Of a stretch of 6,279 nt of DNA, positions 1 to 6,171 are shown piece by piece (the first letter of the stretch is position 1; every line of letters begins with the position of its first letter). The stretch covers positions 172 through 6,450 of the forward strand of contig DJPC01000167.1 in NCBI GenBank assembly GCA_002439665.1, read 5' to 3'. This DNA comes from Dialister sp. UBA6422. GTDB taxonomy: Bacteria > Bacillota > Negativicutes > Veillonellales > Dialisteraceae. A program made the position numbers and the translations under genes. The notes beneath the pieces were generated by a model. The model saw only the letters and a program-made list of their open reading frames with translations. It ran no database searches and had not been told where the DNA came from.

Positions 1-407
1 TCAAAAGATTTCCCACTTCCTGGCTGGGCTGCATCAAACAAATAGGCTTTGATGCGGTCATTACTCTCATAAGAAGAATTCTGTTCATCCCCTAAATTAA
101 ACGCTTTGATAATAGGGATGGATGTCTTCCTAAGCACCTCATCGGACAATGTGCCATGCACTTGCATATAGTCAAACCCTGCTTTTTCAATATCCATTGC
201 CTGGGATACGGTGGGCGATACCACCACTGCCACTTTTTGGATACGCGAGTCTGCCGCTTTCATGATTTCCTTGGCTCTCTCTATGGAAATATTTCTTTTG
301 CTCTTTGGAAAAAATAAGACCATCCCCATCAAAGAAACAGCAGGATAGGAAATATACGCTGCTTCTTTAGGGTCTGTGAAACCGCAGATTTTAATGTTTG
401 TTCTCAT
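1..407 (-). CDS. trpF: Phosphoribosylanthranilate isomerase, 3' end cut by the window edge
   Basis: TrpF catalyses the Amadori rearrangement of N-(5'-phosphoribosyl)anthranilate in cytoplasmic tryptophan synthesis. About 135 N-terminal codons of a usual 200 or so are present. I read the family landmarks in order: KICGFT at residues 6-11, with the cysteine that acts as general base in known TrpF enzymes; FFPKSKR near 33-39, matching the usual FAPKSKR; VAVVVSP, matching VGVFVN; QVHG, matching QLHG; PIIKAF; and LFDAAQPGSGKSFD at the left edge, with the aspartate that acts as general acid. The order fits the beta/alpha barrel. The ATG at 407-405 is supported by AAAGGAG eight bases upstream. It starts 43 bases after the P-loop gene with no terminator between, so cotranscription is likely. 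Whether other trp genes follow cannot be seen. Identification is by motif reading, not a database search. Confidence 0.93.
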   Translation of the reverse strand, partial: MRTNIKICGFTDPKEAAYISYPAVSLMGMVLFFPKSKRNISIERAKEIMKAADSRIQKVAVVVSPTVSQAMDIEKAGFDYMQVHGTLSDEVLRKTSIPIIKAFNLGDEQNSSYESNDRIKAYLFDAAQPGSGKSF

Positions 408-450
408 AGGATGCACTCCTTTGGATGACTGGGCATCACTGATCAAGCCA

Positions 451-1287
451 TTATCGCACCACACCGGTGGTCACATCCACCCGAATGGTTTCTAGAGACA
501 TGCCAGTGGTGTGTTCAATTTCCCTTTGTACTTTGTCACGCATGGTGTGAATTAATTTCTTAATATCCTGCGGAGTACTACTTCTGACATTGACATCCAC
601 ATGGAGAATAAGTCCATTGATCTGGCTGGTACTTTTTTCGCTATCCACATGAGTGACTTTGAGCTTCCTTAAATCGCGTACTGCATAGCGAACCAAGGAG
701 GCAATCACCCGGTCAGAAAAAGATAATTTACCATAGTAACTAAATACGGGACGAACCACAGATCGTTCATTTTCTTCGCTAAATCGTTTCGGTACTTCTT
801 TTTTGCGATTTCTAAAAAATTTCAATGGATCGACCAGGTACCCTTTGAAATAGGGTTTCAGTTCCATAGTCGGTACAGGAATGACATGCTTTCCTTCCTT
901 GTGACGTGCTTCACTGGCCCGCAGCATTTCTTCCGGTTTCGCTACATCTTCGATGCGGATATATTTCACCGGCATAGGAAGTTCCAGTGCTTTGGCAATA
1001 GTGACGACCATCCGGTCTGATGTACCCAAAATGAGTACCCGTTTGGGATTGATTTTCCGTAAGGCTTTCTTGACTTCTTCTCGTTGCTCTTCATCCCAAA
1101 AAATAGCTCTGCGCACCGCTTTCAACCGGCTAGCCTCTCTTTTGGCTGATTTTCCTGCCACAATGCGGCTATGGTAAATCAAAATCCCATCATCAATAAT
1201 GCAGGAACATTGATTTTCATAAGCAATCACCAGGGCTCTATCACTTTTTCCAGTCCCTGGCGGTCCGTAAAAGGCAACCACTTCCAT
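451..1287 (-). CDS. Uncharacterised P-loop protein with C-terminal Asp23/Gls24-like domain
   Basis: A 278-residue cytoplasmic protein with no signal peptide or membrane segment. The N-terminus carries a classical Walker A motif, GPPGTGKS, at residues 8-15, so nucleotide binding is likely. CIIDDG at 29-34 could supply a Walker B-like acidic pair, but this is weak. A hydrophobic strand, RVLILGTSD (83-91), follows, then a basic linker (about 156-170). From about 178 to 276 the pattern resembles the Asp23/Gls24 (DUF322) family: a GKLSFSDRVIASLVRYAV start, an acidic-hydrophobic strand GLILHVDVNV, a long helix, and the closing TTGMSLETIRVDVTTGVV. The ATG at 1287 has GGTGA six bases upstream and a TATAAT-type promoter behind it. 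trpF follows 43 bases downstream. I believe similar fusions occur in other Bacillota, but I know of no established function, and I assign none. Confidence 0.8.
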   Translation of the reverse strand: MEVVAFYGPPGTGKSDRALVIAYENQCSCIIDDGILIYHSRIVAGKSAKREASRLKAVRRAIFWDEEQREEVKKALRKINPKRVLILGTSDRMVVTIAKALELPMPVKYIRIEDVAKPEEMLRASEARHKEGKHVIPVPTMELKPYFKGYLVDPLKFFRNRKKEVPKRFSEENERSVVRPVFSYYGKLSFSDRVIASLVRYAVRDLRKLKVTHVDSEKSTSQINGLILHVDVNVRSSTPQDIKKLIHTMRDKVQREIEHTTGMSLETIRVDVTTGVVR

Positions 1288-1315
1288 GATATTTCACCAT
1301 CCTTCGATTTTTTTA

Positions 1316-1324
1316 ATTATAACA
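1316..1324 (-). promoter_or_regulatory. Extended -10 promoter for the P-loop gene and trpF
   Basis: Read on the minus strand, the site is TGTTATAAT: a perfect TATAAT preceded by the TGn of extended -10 promoters. The best-placed -35 candidate, CATTCC 17 bp further upstream (1339-1344), is poor, which fits dependence on the extended -10. Transcription would start near 1309, giving a leader of about 22 bases before the ATG at 1287. An interrupted palindrome lies upstream at 1363-1386. Confidence 0.6.
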
Positions 1325-1362
1325 CATAAATAAGGGAAGGAATGAAACTGGCGACATGCAAA

Positions 1363-1386
1363 TTGTAAAGCCATGCCATTTTACAA
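1363..1386. repeat. Interrupted palindrome upstream of the P-loop gene
   Basis: Seven-base perfect inverted arms, TTGTAAA and TTTACAA, are separated by 10 bases. The dyad lies about 40 bp upstream of the -10 box and also falls in the U-rich tail of the murB terminator hairpin. It could be an operator for a dimeric regulator or simply a second RNA hairpin. The arm spacing does not fit the biotin repressor site, whose arms are similar in sequence but further apart. No regulator can be named. Confidence 0.45.
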
Positions 1387-1391
1387 AGAAG

Positions 1392-1433
1392 AAAAGGGGC
1401 TATGAAACGATGGACCGTTCCATAACCCCTTTT
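1392..1433 (-). terminator. Probable rho-independent terminator of murB
   Basis: A long imperfect hairpin: AAAAGGGG pairs with CCCCTTTT (8 bp), then TATG with CATA and AACG with CGTT, separated by single mismatches and closed by a six-base loop. On the minus strand the stem ends in CCCCTTTTCTTCTTTG, a T-rich tail suited to termination. It sits about 106 bases after the murB stop and before the next promoter. On the plus strand the run is only TTTTACTT, and no plus-strand gene is present for it to serve. Confidence 0.72.
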
Positions 1434-1539
1434 ACTTACATGAAGCGATATGTAAATTGATTACATGAAGGATGTAGATAATCATCACCTGATCATAAAT
1501 TCCTCAAGCGCTATATGAATAGATACGCTTTTTCTACTA
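1434..1539. other. Long 3' untranslated stretch of murB with alternative hairpin arms
   Basis: This is the spacer between the murB stop and its terminator. The 10-mer TTACATGAAG occurs at 1436-1445 and again at 1461-1470. Between them, ATGTAA at 1450-1455 can pair with the TTACAT of either copy (loops of 8 or 5 bases), so two hairpins are mutually exclusive. Next to the murB stop, AAGCGTAT and ATAGCGCTT (about 1505-1529) can form a further stem with one bulged G. I see no convincing gene here. Confidence 0.4.
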
Positions 1540-2478
1540 TTATTCTTCCCCTACAATCTGTACTTCTGGATGAAGATCTACATCATAGGCATCCTTCACC
1601 CGATGCTGTATTTCATGAATGAGTGACAACATATCCTCACATTTAGCATGACCATTATTGATGAGAAAACCTGCATGTTTGGTACTGACCTGGGCATCTC
1701 CTACAGAAAGTCCCTTAAGCCCCAGTTCTTCAATCATCTGTCCTACAAAATGTCCTGTAGGTCTCTTGAAGGTACTGCCAGCGCTCTTTTTGTCCAAAGG
1801 CTGTTTATCTCTGCGCCTCTGATTGAGATCATCCATAAGCGCTTTGATATCTTTTTCATTGCCTGCTTTTAGATTCAATGTAATATCTACAATAACTTCC
1901 TTATTGTCCATAAAAGGACTTTGGCGATATCCGTACCCCAAGTCTTTGATATGGTGTACGATGAGATCCCCTTTCATATCGCAGGTCGTAGCAGAAACGA
2001 TAATTTTTGCCATTTCACCGCCATAGGCACCAGCATTCATATAGGCTGCGCCACCGATAGAGCCTGGTATACCACTGGCAAATTCCATACCAGAAAGTCC
2101 AAAGGAAAGAGCAGCCCTAGCAGCTGCCACGGTAGAAACACCGCTGGATACTTTCAAAAGATTGTCTTTCTGCTCGATTTGGTGCAATCGGCCAGTAAAG
2201 ACCACTACACCACGGATTCCCTTATCTCGCACCAGTAAGTTAGCACCGCCACCTAAGACAAATAAAGGAAAATGATTTTTGTAAGCCAGTCGCGTAATGA
2301 TGCATAATTCTTCTGCCGTTTCAGGCATCAAAAAGCAATCCGCTGGTCCACCAATCCCAAACGTGGTATGTCGGCTCATGGGTTCATCAATTTTTATCTG
2401 ATTTTCACGAAGTACATTCGCAAAGCATGGTACATATGGATTATTCATAATTGTTATTGTTATTCCCTTTTCTTTCAT
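1540..2478 (-). CDS. murB: UDP-N-acetylenolpyruvoylglucosamine reductase, type II
   Basis: MurB is the cytoplasmic FAD enzyme that reduces UDP-GlcNAc-enolpyruvate with NADPH to UDP-MurNAc, the second dedicated step of peptidoglycan synthesis. The 312 residues are full length. The FAD-binding part shows HTTFGIGGPAD (37-47), VLGGGANLLV (74-83) and GIPGSIGGAAYMNAGAYGGE (136-155). The C-terminal substrate domain has YGYRQSPF (182-189, conserved Arg185), SAGSTFKRP (232-240, whose Ser235 matches the serine that protonates the substrate), VSTKHAGF and HPEVQIVG (303-310, catalytic Glu305). The compact C-terminus and GSTFKRP form fit type II MurB. The start is uncertain: the ATG at 2478 has no Shine-Dalgarno and lies about 10 bases from the predicted transcription start, while Met11 (2448) has AAGGGA only at a long 15-base spacing. 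The gene is monocistronic, with its own promoter and terminator. Confidence 0.97.
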   Translation of the reverse strand: MKEKGITITIMNNPYVPCFANVLRENQIKIDEPMSRHTTFGIGGPADCFLMPETAEELCIITRLAYKNHFPLFVLGGGANLLVRDKGIRGVVVFTGRLHQIEQKDNLLKVSSGVSTVAAARAALSFGLSGMEFASGIPGSIGGAAYMNAGAYGGEMAKIIVSATTCDMKGDLIVHHIKDLGYGYRQSPFMDNKEVIVDITLNLKAGNEKDIKALMDDLNQRRRDKQPLDKKSAGSTFKRPTGHFVGQMIEELGLKGLSVGDAQVSTKHAGFLINNGHAKCEDMLSLIHEIQHRVKDAYDVDLHPEVQIVGEE

Positions 2479-2494
2479 AATATATACTTGTTCT

Positions 2495-2523
2495 ATTATA
2501 AAAGTGAGTCACTAGAACGTCAA
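2495..2523 (-). promoter_or_regulatory. Sigma-A-type promoter of murB
   Basis: On the minus strand, TTGACG (2523-2518) and TATAAT (2500-2495) are separated by exactly 17 bp, so 11 of 12 consensus bases match at optimal spacing. The start would fall near 2488, leaving only about 10 bases before the first murB ATG. The promoter lies beyond the ribose operon terminator, so murB should be expressed independently and fairly strongly. Confidence 0.85.
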
Positions 2524-2566
2524 GAAAAAAGAAATCTGGAATGTATAGTGAACGCCTAAGGAAAAA

Positions 2567-2582
2567 GAAGCATTGAAGCATT
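2567..2582. repeat. 8-bp tandem duplication
   Basis: GAAGCATT occurs twice in direct succession, upstream of the murB promoter and 17 bases from the 19-bp tandem repeat. It is short enough to be slippage or chance. No function is evident. Confidence 0.5.
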
Positions 2583-2599
2583 GGTATAACTAGTGGAAA

Positions 2600-2637
2600 T
2601 TGAAAGGAAGGCTCCAACTTGAAAGGAAGGCTCCAAC
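2600..2637. repeat. Perfect 19-bp tandem duplication
   Basis: TTGAAAGGAAGGCTCCAAC occurs twice with no spacer and no mismatch, between the ribose operon terminator and the murB promoter. There is no open frame worth calling across it. The unit is not a clear palindrome. Identical adjacent copies suggest a recent duplication or a variable-number locus; a double protein-binding site upstream of murB is the alternative. Confidence 0.9.
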
Positions 2638-2665
2638 GGGAGATACCTGCTCCATATCCAAAAGC

Positions 2666-2693
2666 AAAAAGCCGCAGCTTTCGCTGCGGCTTT
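2666..2693 (-). terminator. Rho-independent terminator of the ribose operon
   Basis: A perfect 8-bp GC-rich stem, GCCGCAGC paired with GCTGCGGC, is closed by a GAAA tetraloop in the minus-strand RNA. It is extended by A-T pairs and followed by TTTTTGCTTTT. It lies about 30 bases after the rbsB stop. The A-rich flank would give only a shorter T run on the plus strand, where no gene needs it. Confidence 0.95.
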
Positions 2694-2721
2694 CGAGTTC
2701 AGGTTGTCATAGATACAAAGA

Positions 2722-3642
2722 TTATTTCTTTTCTACCAATTTCAGGTCAACGGCGATATTCTTTTCTACATTTTCGCCCTTAGCCAGTTTGAGTGCGGTT
2801 TCTACACCGATTTCACCCATTTTATCTGGCTGCTGAGCAATGGTAGCTGCCATGGTACCATCCTGGATAGCTTTGATGCCATCATCAGTACCATCAAAGC
2901 CAATAATGAGGATCTGTTTGTTAGCTGCTTTAGCTGCGCTCACTGCGCCCAAAGCCATTTCATCGTTCTGAGCAAAGATAGCTTTTACATCTGGATTAGC
3001 CTGGAGAATGTTTTCAGCTACAGTAAGGCCCTGGCTACGGTCAAAGTTTGCACTCTGTTTAGCCAAAACTTTCAGTTTCTTATCAGCAATGTTGTGGAAG
3101 CCCTGTCCACGTTCACGAGATGCAGAAGCGCCTGGGATCCCTTCCAGTTCAGCTACTGGAGTCTGTTCACCCAGTTTGGAAGCGATGTATTCAGCTGCCA
3201 TTTCGCCGCCTTTGACATTGTTGGAAGCGATGTGAACAGCTACTTCGCCCTTATCAGAAGCACGGTCAATGGTGATAACCGGAATCTTTGCTTTATTAGC
3301 AGCGAGAACGGAGTTGGAAATAGCGGCAGAGTCTACTGGGTTCACGATAAGAACGCTGATGTTGCCCTGAAGAAGGTCAGCTACATCGTTGGACTGTTTA
3401 GCCGGATCATTCTGTGCATCCACGATTTTTACGTTTACACCAGCTTTTTCAGCTGCTGCTTTTACGCTATTAGCCATGGTTACAAAGAATGGGTTATTCT
3501 GGGTAGATACAGAGAAGCCAATAGTGACTTTCTTATCCCCAGCAGCTGCAGAAGAGCCAGCCTTCTTGTCGGAGCCACCACAACCAGCAACAGACACCAG
3601 TGCTGCACCAATGAGAGCAGCTAATGCAATTTTCTTTAACAC
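2722..3642 (-). CDS. rbsB: D-ribose ABC transporter, substrate-binding lipoprotein
   Basis: This is the extracytoplasmic receptor that binds D-ribose and delivers it to RbsC. The 306 residues begin with a lipoprotein signal: MLKK, a hydrophobic stretch to about residue 18, and the lipobox VAGC with Cys21 as lipid anchor. A Gly/Ser/Ala/Lys linker leads into a periplasmic-binding-protein type I fold. Aligned from memory to E. coli RbsB, all the ribose contacts are kept: Asn50, Phe52 and Phe53 (NNPFF), Asp126-Arg127 (IDR), Arg178 (SRERG), Asn226 (AQND), Asp250 (GFDGT) and Gln270 (IAQQP). D-ribose is therefore the likely ligand rather than another sugar. The start is GTG at 3642-3640, chosen because AAGGAGG lies seven bases upstream and overlaps the rbsC stop codon. 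It is the last gene of the operon, closed by the terminator at 2666-2693. Confidence 0.97.
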   Translation of the reverse strand: MLKKIALAALIGAALVSVAGCGGSDKKAGSSAAAGDKKVTIGFSVSTQNNPFFVTMANSVKAAAEKAGVNVKIVDAQNDPAKQSNDVADLLQGNISVLIVNPVDSAAISNSVLAANKAKIPVITIDRASDKGEVAVHIASNNVKGGEMAAEYIASKLGEQTPVAELEGIPGASASRERGQGFHNIADKKLKVLAKQSANFDRSQGLTVAENILQANPDVKAIFAQNDEMALGAVSAAKAANKQILIIGFDGTDDGIKAIQDGTMAATIAQQPDKMGEIGVETALKLAKGENVEKNIAVDLKLVEKK

Positions 3643-3654
3643 TTGTTTTCCTCC

Positions 3655-4593
3655 TTAGTTTTTCTTGCGGTCCATAAGTACGGCAAGCAAAATGACAATA
3701 CCTTTGACAACCTGCTGATAGAAGCTGGACACGTTCAAAATGTTCAGACCATTATTCAAAGTACCAATAATGAGGGCACCGATTAAAGTACCAGAAATAC
3801 GGCCTTTACCGCCTGCCAGGGATGTACCACCCAAAACAACAGCTGCAATGGCATCCAGTTCATAGCCCATGCCAGCCGTTGGCTGCGCACTGTTCAGACG
3901 AGCAGTCAAAATCGCACCAGCGATGGCACAAAGGCATCCTGTTAAAGCATATGCAAAAATCTTGATTCTGTCAATCTTAATACCAGAAATATAAGAAACT
4001 TTTTCGTTGCCGCCCACTGCATAAGTCTGACGTCCCAGTGGAGTTTTCTTTAAAACAAAGTACAAAATAACGAAGGAAATCAGCATCACAATAGCTGGTA
4101 CTGGGATATCCATGATGAAGCCTTGACCAAAACCGGTGAATAAGGGATCATCTGAGAGGCCAGAAATCGGGTTGCCGTTGGTGTATACCAAGGTAGCACC
4201 ACGATAAATGGTCATGGTAGCCAAAGTCGCAATAAATGGGGCTACCTTACCATAGGAAATAATCACCCCATTGACCGTACCGAGTACGATACCAATGAAA
4301 GCAGAAGCAAGGATAGCCACTTCTGGATTGGTGCCTTTGGCAATCATACTTGCCATCAAAGCAGAAGACAGAGCCAGAATACTGCCTACGGAAAGATCGA
4401 TACCACCTGTTAAGATGACAAAAGTCATACCAAAGGCGATCAGTGCATTAATAGAAATCTGACGAGCCAGATTCTTTAAGTTAGATGGATCAATAAAGCT
4501 GTCGTTCAAAGCAGCAATGACAATGAAGAGAACGATAAGACCGATGAGCGGCCCCATTTCCCTTATCATACTTTTAACTTTTGTGGAATTCAT
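3655..4593 (-). CDS. rbsC: D-ribose ABC transporter, permease
   Basis: RbsC is the membrane channel of the ribose importer; two copies normally pair with RbsA and receive sugar from RbsB. The 312-residue protein is full length and strongly hydrophobic. I see about nine membrane-spanning stretches, starting with PLIGLIVLFIVIAAL (15-29) and ending with VVKGIVILLAVLM near the C-terminus. Family landmarks are GGIDLSVGS (63-71), APFIATLATMTIYRG, and the cytoplasmic motif DAIAAVVLGGTSLAGGKG (247-264), which in this family couples to the ATPase. The end is a short basic tail, DRKKN. The ATG at 4593 follows the rbsA stop by five bases, and its Shine-Dalgarno, GGAGGAG, lies within the last rbsA codons, so translation of the two is probably coupled. 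rbsB follows after 12 bases. Confidence 0.97.
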   Translation of the reverse strand: MNSTKVKSMIREMGPLIGLIVLFIVIAALNDSFIDPSNLKNLARQISINALIAFGMTFVILTGGIDLSVGSILALSSALMASMIAKGTNPEVAILASAFIGIVLGTVNGVIISYGKVAPFIATLATMTIYRGATLVYTNGNPISGLSDDPLFTGFGQGFIMDIPVPAIVMLISFVILYFVLKKTPLGRQTYAVGGNEKVSYISGIKIDRIKIFAYALTGCLCAIAGAILTARLNSAQPTAGMGYELDAIAAVVLGGTSLAGGKGRISGTLIGALIIGTLNNGLNILNVSSFYQQVVKGIVILLAVLMDRKKN

Positions 4594-4598
4594 TCTTG

Positions 4599-6080
4599 TT
4601 ACTCTCCTCCGGTTGCAAGTGTCATAATACGTGTCTGGGTGGCATCTTTATGTTCAATAATGCCTGCCATATGTCCTTCATGAATGACCATGATGCGATC
4701 ACTCATACCGATAACTTCTGGAAGTTCTGAAGAAACCATGATGATGGAAACCCCCTTAGCGGTGAGTTCATTCATCAAATCGTAAATATCTTTCTTCGCC
4801 CCGATATCAATACCACGGGTCGGTTCATCTAAGATAAGAAGCTTAGGATGCATACCTACCCATTTGGCAATAACCACTTTCTGCTGATTCCCGCCGGATA
4901 GTGTGCTAGCGGCTAAATGGATATCTGCTGCTTTGACGCCTAGCTTATGAGACAATTCTTCAGAAAAAGCAAATTCCTTCTTGGCATTAATGACACCACT
5001 CTTAGCCAGATGAGATTCACTCGGAAGAGCAATGTTCTTTTCAATGGAGAAATCCAAAATCAAGCCTTCGGTTTTTCTATTTTCTGTAATAAACCCAAAG
5101 CCATGATGAATGGCATCCAAAGGTTTGTGAATATGGATTTCCTTCCCGTTTAAATAAAGCTTACCAGACTGGTGAGGATCTACACCAAAAATGGCTCTCA
5201 TAATTTCTGTACGACCAGCCCCCATGAGGCCTGCCACACCAAGAATTTCCCCCTTCCGCACGGAGAAGGAAATATTATCAAATACCCCAGGCTGGGTGAA
5301 ACCTTCTACACGGAACATTTCATCACCTGGTACATTGGTACGAGCTGGGTAGTATTCACTCATCACACGGCCTACCATATCTCCTACGATTTGGTCCATG
5401 TTGGTTTCTTCTGTAGGACGGCTGCTGATGGTCTGCCCATCTCGCATGACCGTAATGGTATCACACTGGCTAAATACTTCTTCCATACGATGGGAAATAT
5501 AAATAATGGAGACGCCCCGTTCCTTCAAAGCATGCATGACTTTGAAAAGACTATCGGTTTCTCTTTCGGTCAAAGCGGCTGTCGGTTCATCCATAATGAC
5601 AGTCTTCGCATCGATCATCAGATTTCTGGTGATTTCTGTCATCTGCTGCTGCCCTACAGAACATTCACCGGCGATTTCATCCAGGGGAAGTTCGATGCCC
5701 ATTTCTTGGCACTTTTCTTCTGCCATCTGACGCATTTTCTTAAAATCAATGAAGCCAAAATGGGTTTTCGGCTGATTGGTCAGAAAGAGATTTTCCAAAA
5801 CTGTCAAATTTGGCCAAATGTTGAGTTCCTGATGGATGAAGGCAATGCCGTGCTTTTCCGCATCTTTATTATTTCGGAAAGTCACTTCTTTGCCATCCAC
5901 CAGAATAGTCCCTGCATCCGCTTTATGGATGCCTGTTAAAATATTCATCAATGTGGACTTGCCGGCCCCATTCTCCCCCATCAAAGCGTGAATTTCGCCA
6001 GGACGGATGTGGAGATTGACCCCGCCTAAGACCTTGTTGGTCCCAAAGGCTTTACAAATCCCTACCATTTTAATATCCAT
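4599..6080 (-). CDS. rbsA: D-ribose ABC transporter, double ATP-binding subunit
   Basis: RbsA is the cytoplasmic ATPase that powers ribose import, built from two fused ABC domains; 493 residues is the normal length. The first domain has Walker A GENGAGKST (35-43), the Q-loop HQE (83-85), signature SVGQQQM (141-147), Walker B VIMDEP (161-166) and switch histidine 197. The second has the degenerate Walker A GLMGAGRTE (284-292, lysine replaced by arginine), TENRKTEGL (332-340), a canonical signature LSGGNQQK (394-401), Walker B LLILDEP (414-420), and serine-glutamate (VSSELPE) in place of the switch histidine. This asymmetry, with one intact and one degenerate site, is usual in RbsA/MglA/XylG-type proteins. 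Specificity for ribose is inferred from rbsD and rbsB. The ATG at 6080 has GAGAGG about six bases upstream. Confidence 0.97.
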   Translation of the reverse strand: MDIKMVGICKAFGTNKVLGGVNLHIRPGEIHALMGENGAGKSTLMNILTGIHKADAGTILVDGKEVTFRNNKDAEKHGIAFIHQELNIWPNLTVLENLFLTNQPKTHFGFIDFKKMRQMAEEKCQEMGIELPLDEIAGECSVGQQQMTEITRNLMIDAKTVIMDEPTAALTERETDSLFKVMHALKERGVSIIYISHRMEEVFSQCDTITVMRDGQTISSRPTEETNMDQIVGDMVGRVMSEYYPARTNVPGDEMFRVEGFTQPGVFDNISFSVRKGEILGVAGLMGAGRTEIMRAIFGVDPHQSGKLYLNGKEIHIHKPLDAIHHGFGFITENRKTEGLILDFSIEKNIALPSESHLAKSGVINAKKEFAFSEELSHKLGVKAADIHLAASTLSGGNQQKVVIAKWVGMHPKLLILDEPTRGIDIGAKKDIYDLMNELTAKGVSIIMVSSELPEVIGMSDRIMVIHEGHMAGIIEHKDATQTRIMTLATGGE

Positions 6081-6171
6081 GTACTACCTCTCGTAAAAGT
6101 TTCATGTTGCTCTGATCAGATATTTCAAATGTCATGCTTGTGATGCCATGAAACGCCTAAGCAATAATAAA
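6081..6171 (-). other. rbsD-rbsA spacer with inverted repeats
   Basis: This 91-base gap is much longer than the other gaps in the operon. It contains GTTTCATG at 6099-6106 and its exact complement CATGAAAC at 6147-6154 (8-bp arms, 40-base interior). A perfect 10-bp palindrome, TCTGATCAGA, lies at 6111-6120, and other TTTCA/TGAAA and TCATG/CATGA arms could compete for pairing. In the RNA the 8-bp stem ends in CTTTTACG, too weak to be a convincing terminator. A role in RNA processing or in setting RbsD:RbsA levels is possible but unproven. I see no promoter of good quality. Confidence 0.4.

Noticed and set aside
284..292. Degenerate second nucleotide site of RbsA (residues 284-292, GLMGAGRTE) as a defect
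   Set aside because: Loss of the Walker A lysine and of the switch histidine in the C-terminal half is normal for RbsA-type double ATPases. The positions given here are residue numbers within RbsA, not window bases.
1363..1386. A biotin repressor (BirA) operator
   Set aside because: The arms resemble TTGTAAACC/GGTTTACAA, but the interior is about half the required length and the CC/GG bases are missing.
1432..1485. A possible 17-codon minus-strand ORF (MIIYILHVINLHIASCK) after murB, overlapping the TGA of a three-codon ORF that has a GAGGA ribosome binding site
   Set aside because: It is too short to judge. It coincides with the repeated TTACATGAAG arms, which explain its codons equally well, and no recognisable protein feature is present.
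2600..2637. The 19-bp tandem repeat as a CRISPR remnant
   Set aside because: There is no spacer between the copies, the unit is shorter than usual CRISPR repeats and no cas gene is nearby.
5172..5939. A long plus-strand open frame antisense to rbsA
   Set aside because: It lies wholly inside a well-conserved rbsA, its translation has no recognisable domain and it has no ribosome binding site or promoter. It is a shadow of the coding strand, as are the plus-strand frames over rbsB and murB.
6147..6162. A catabolite-repression (cre) site suggested by TGAAACGCCTAAGCA in the rbsD-rbsA gap
   Set aside because: The spacing between TG and CG is one base too short for the cre consensus and the right half does not match. 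The similar AACGCCTAAG at 2551-2560 is within what chance gives for a 10-mer in this length.
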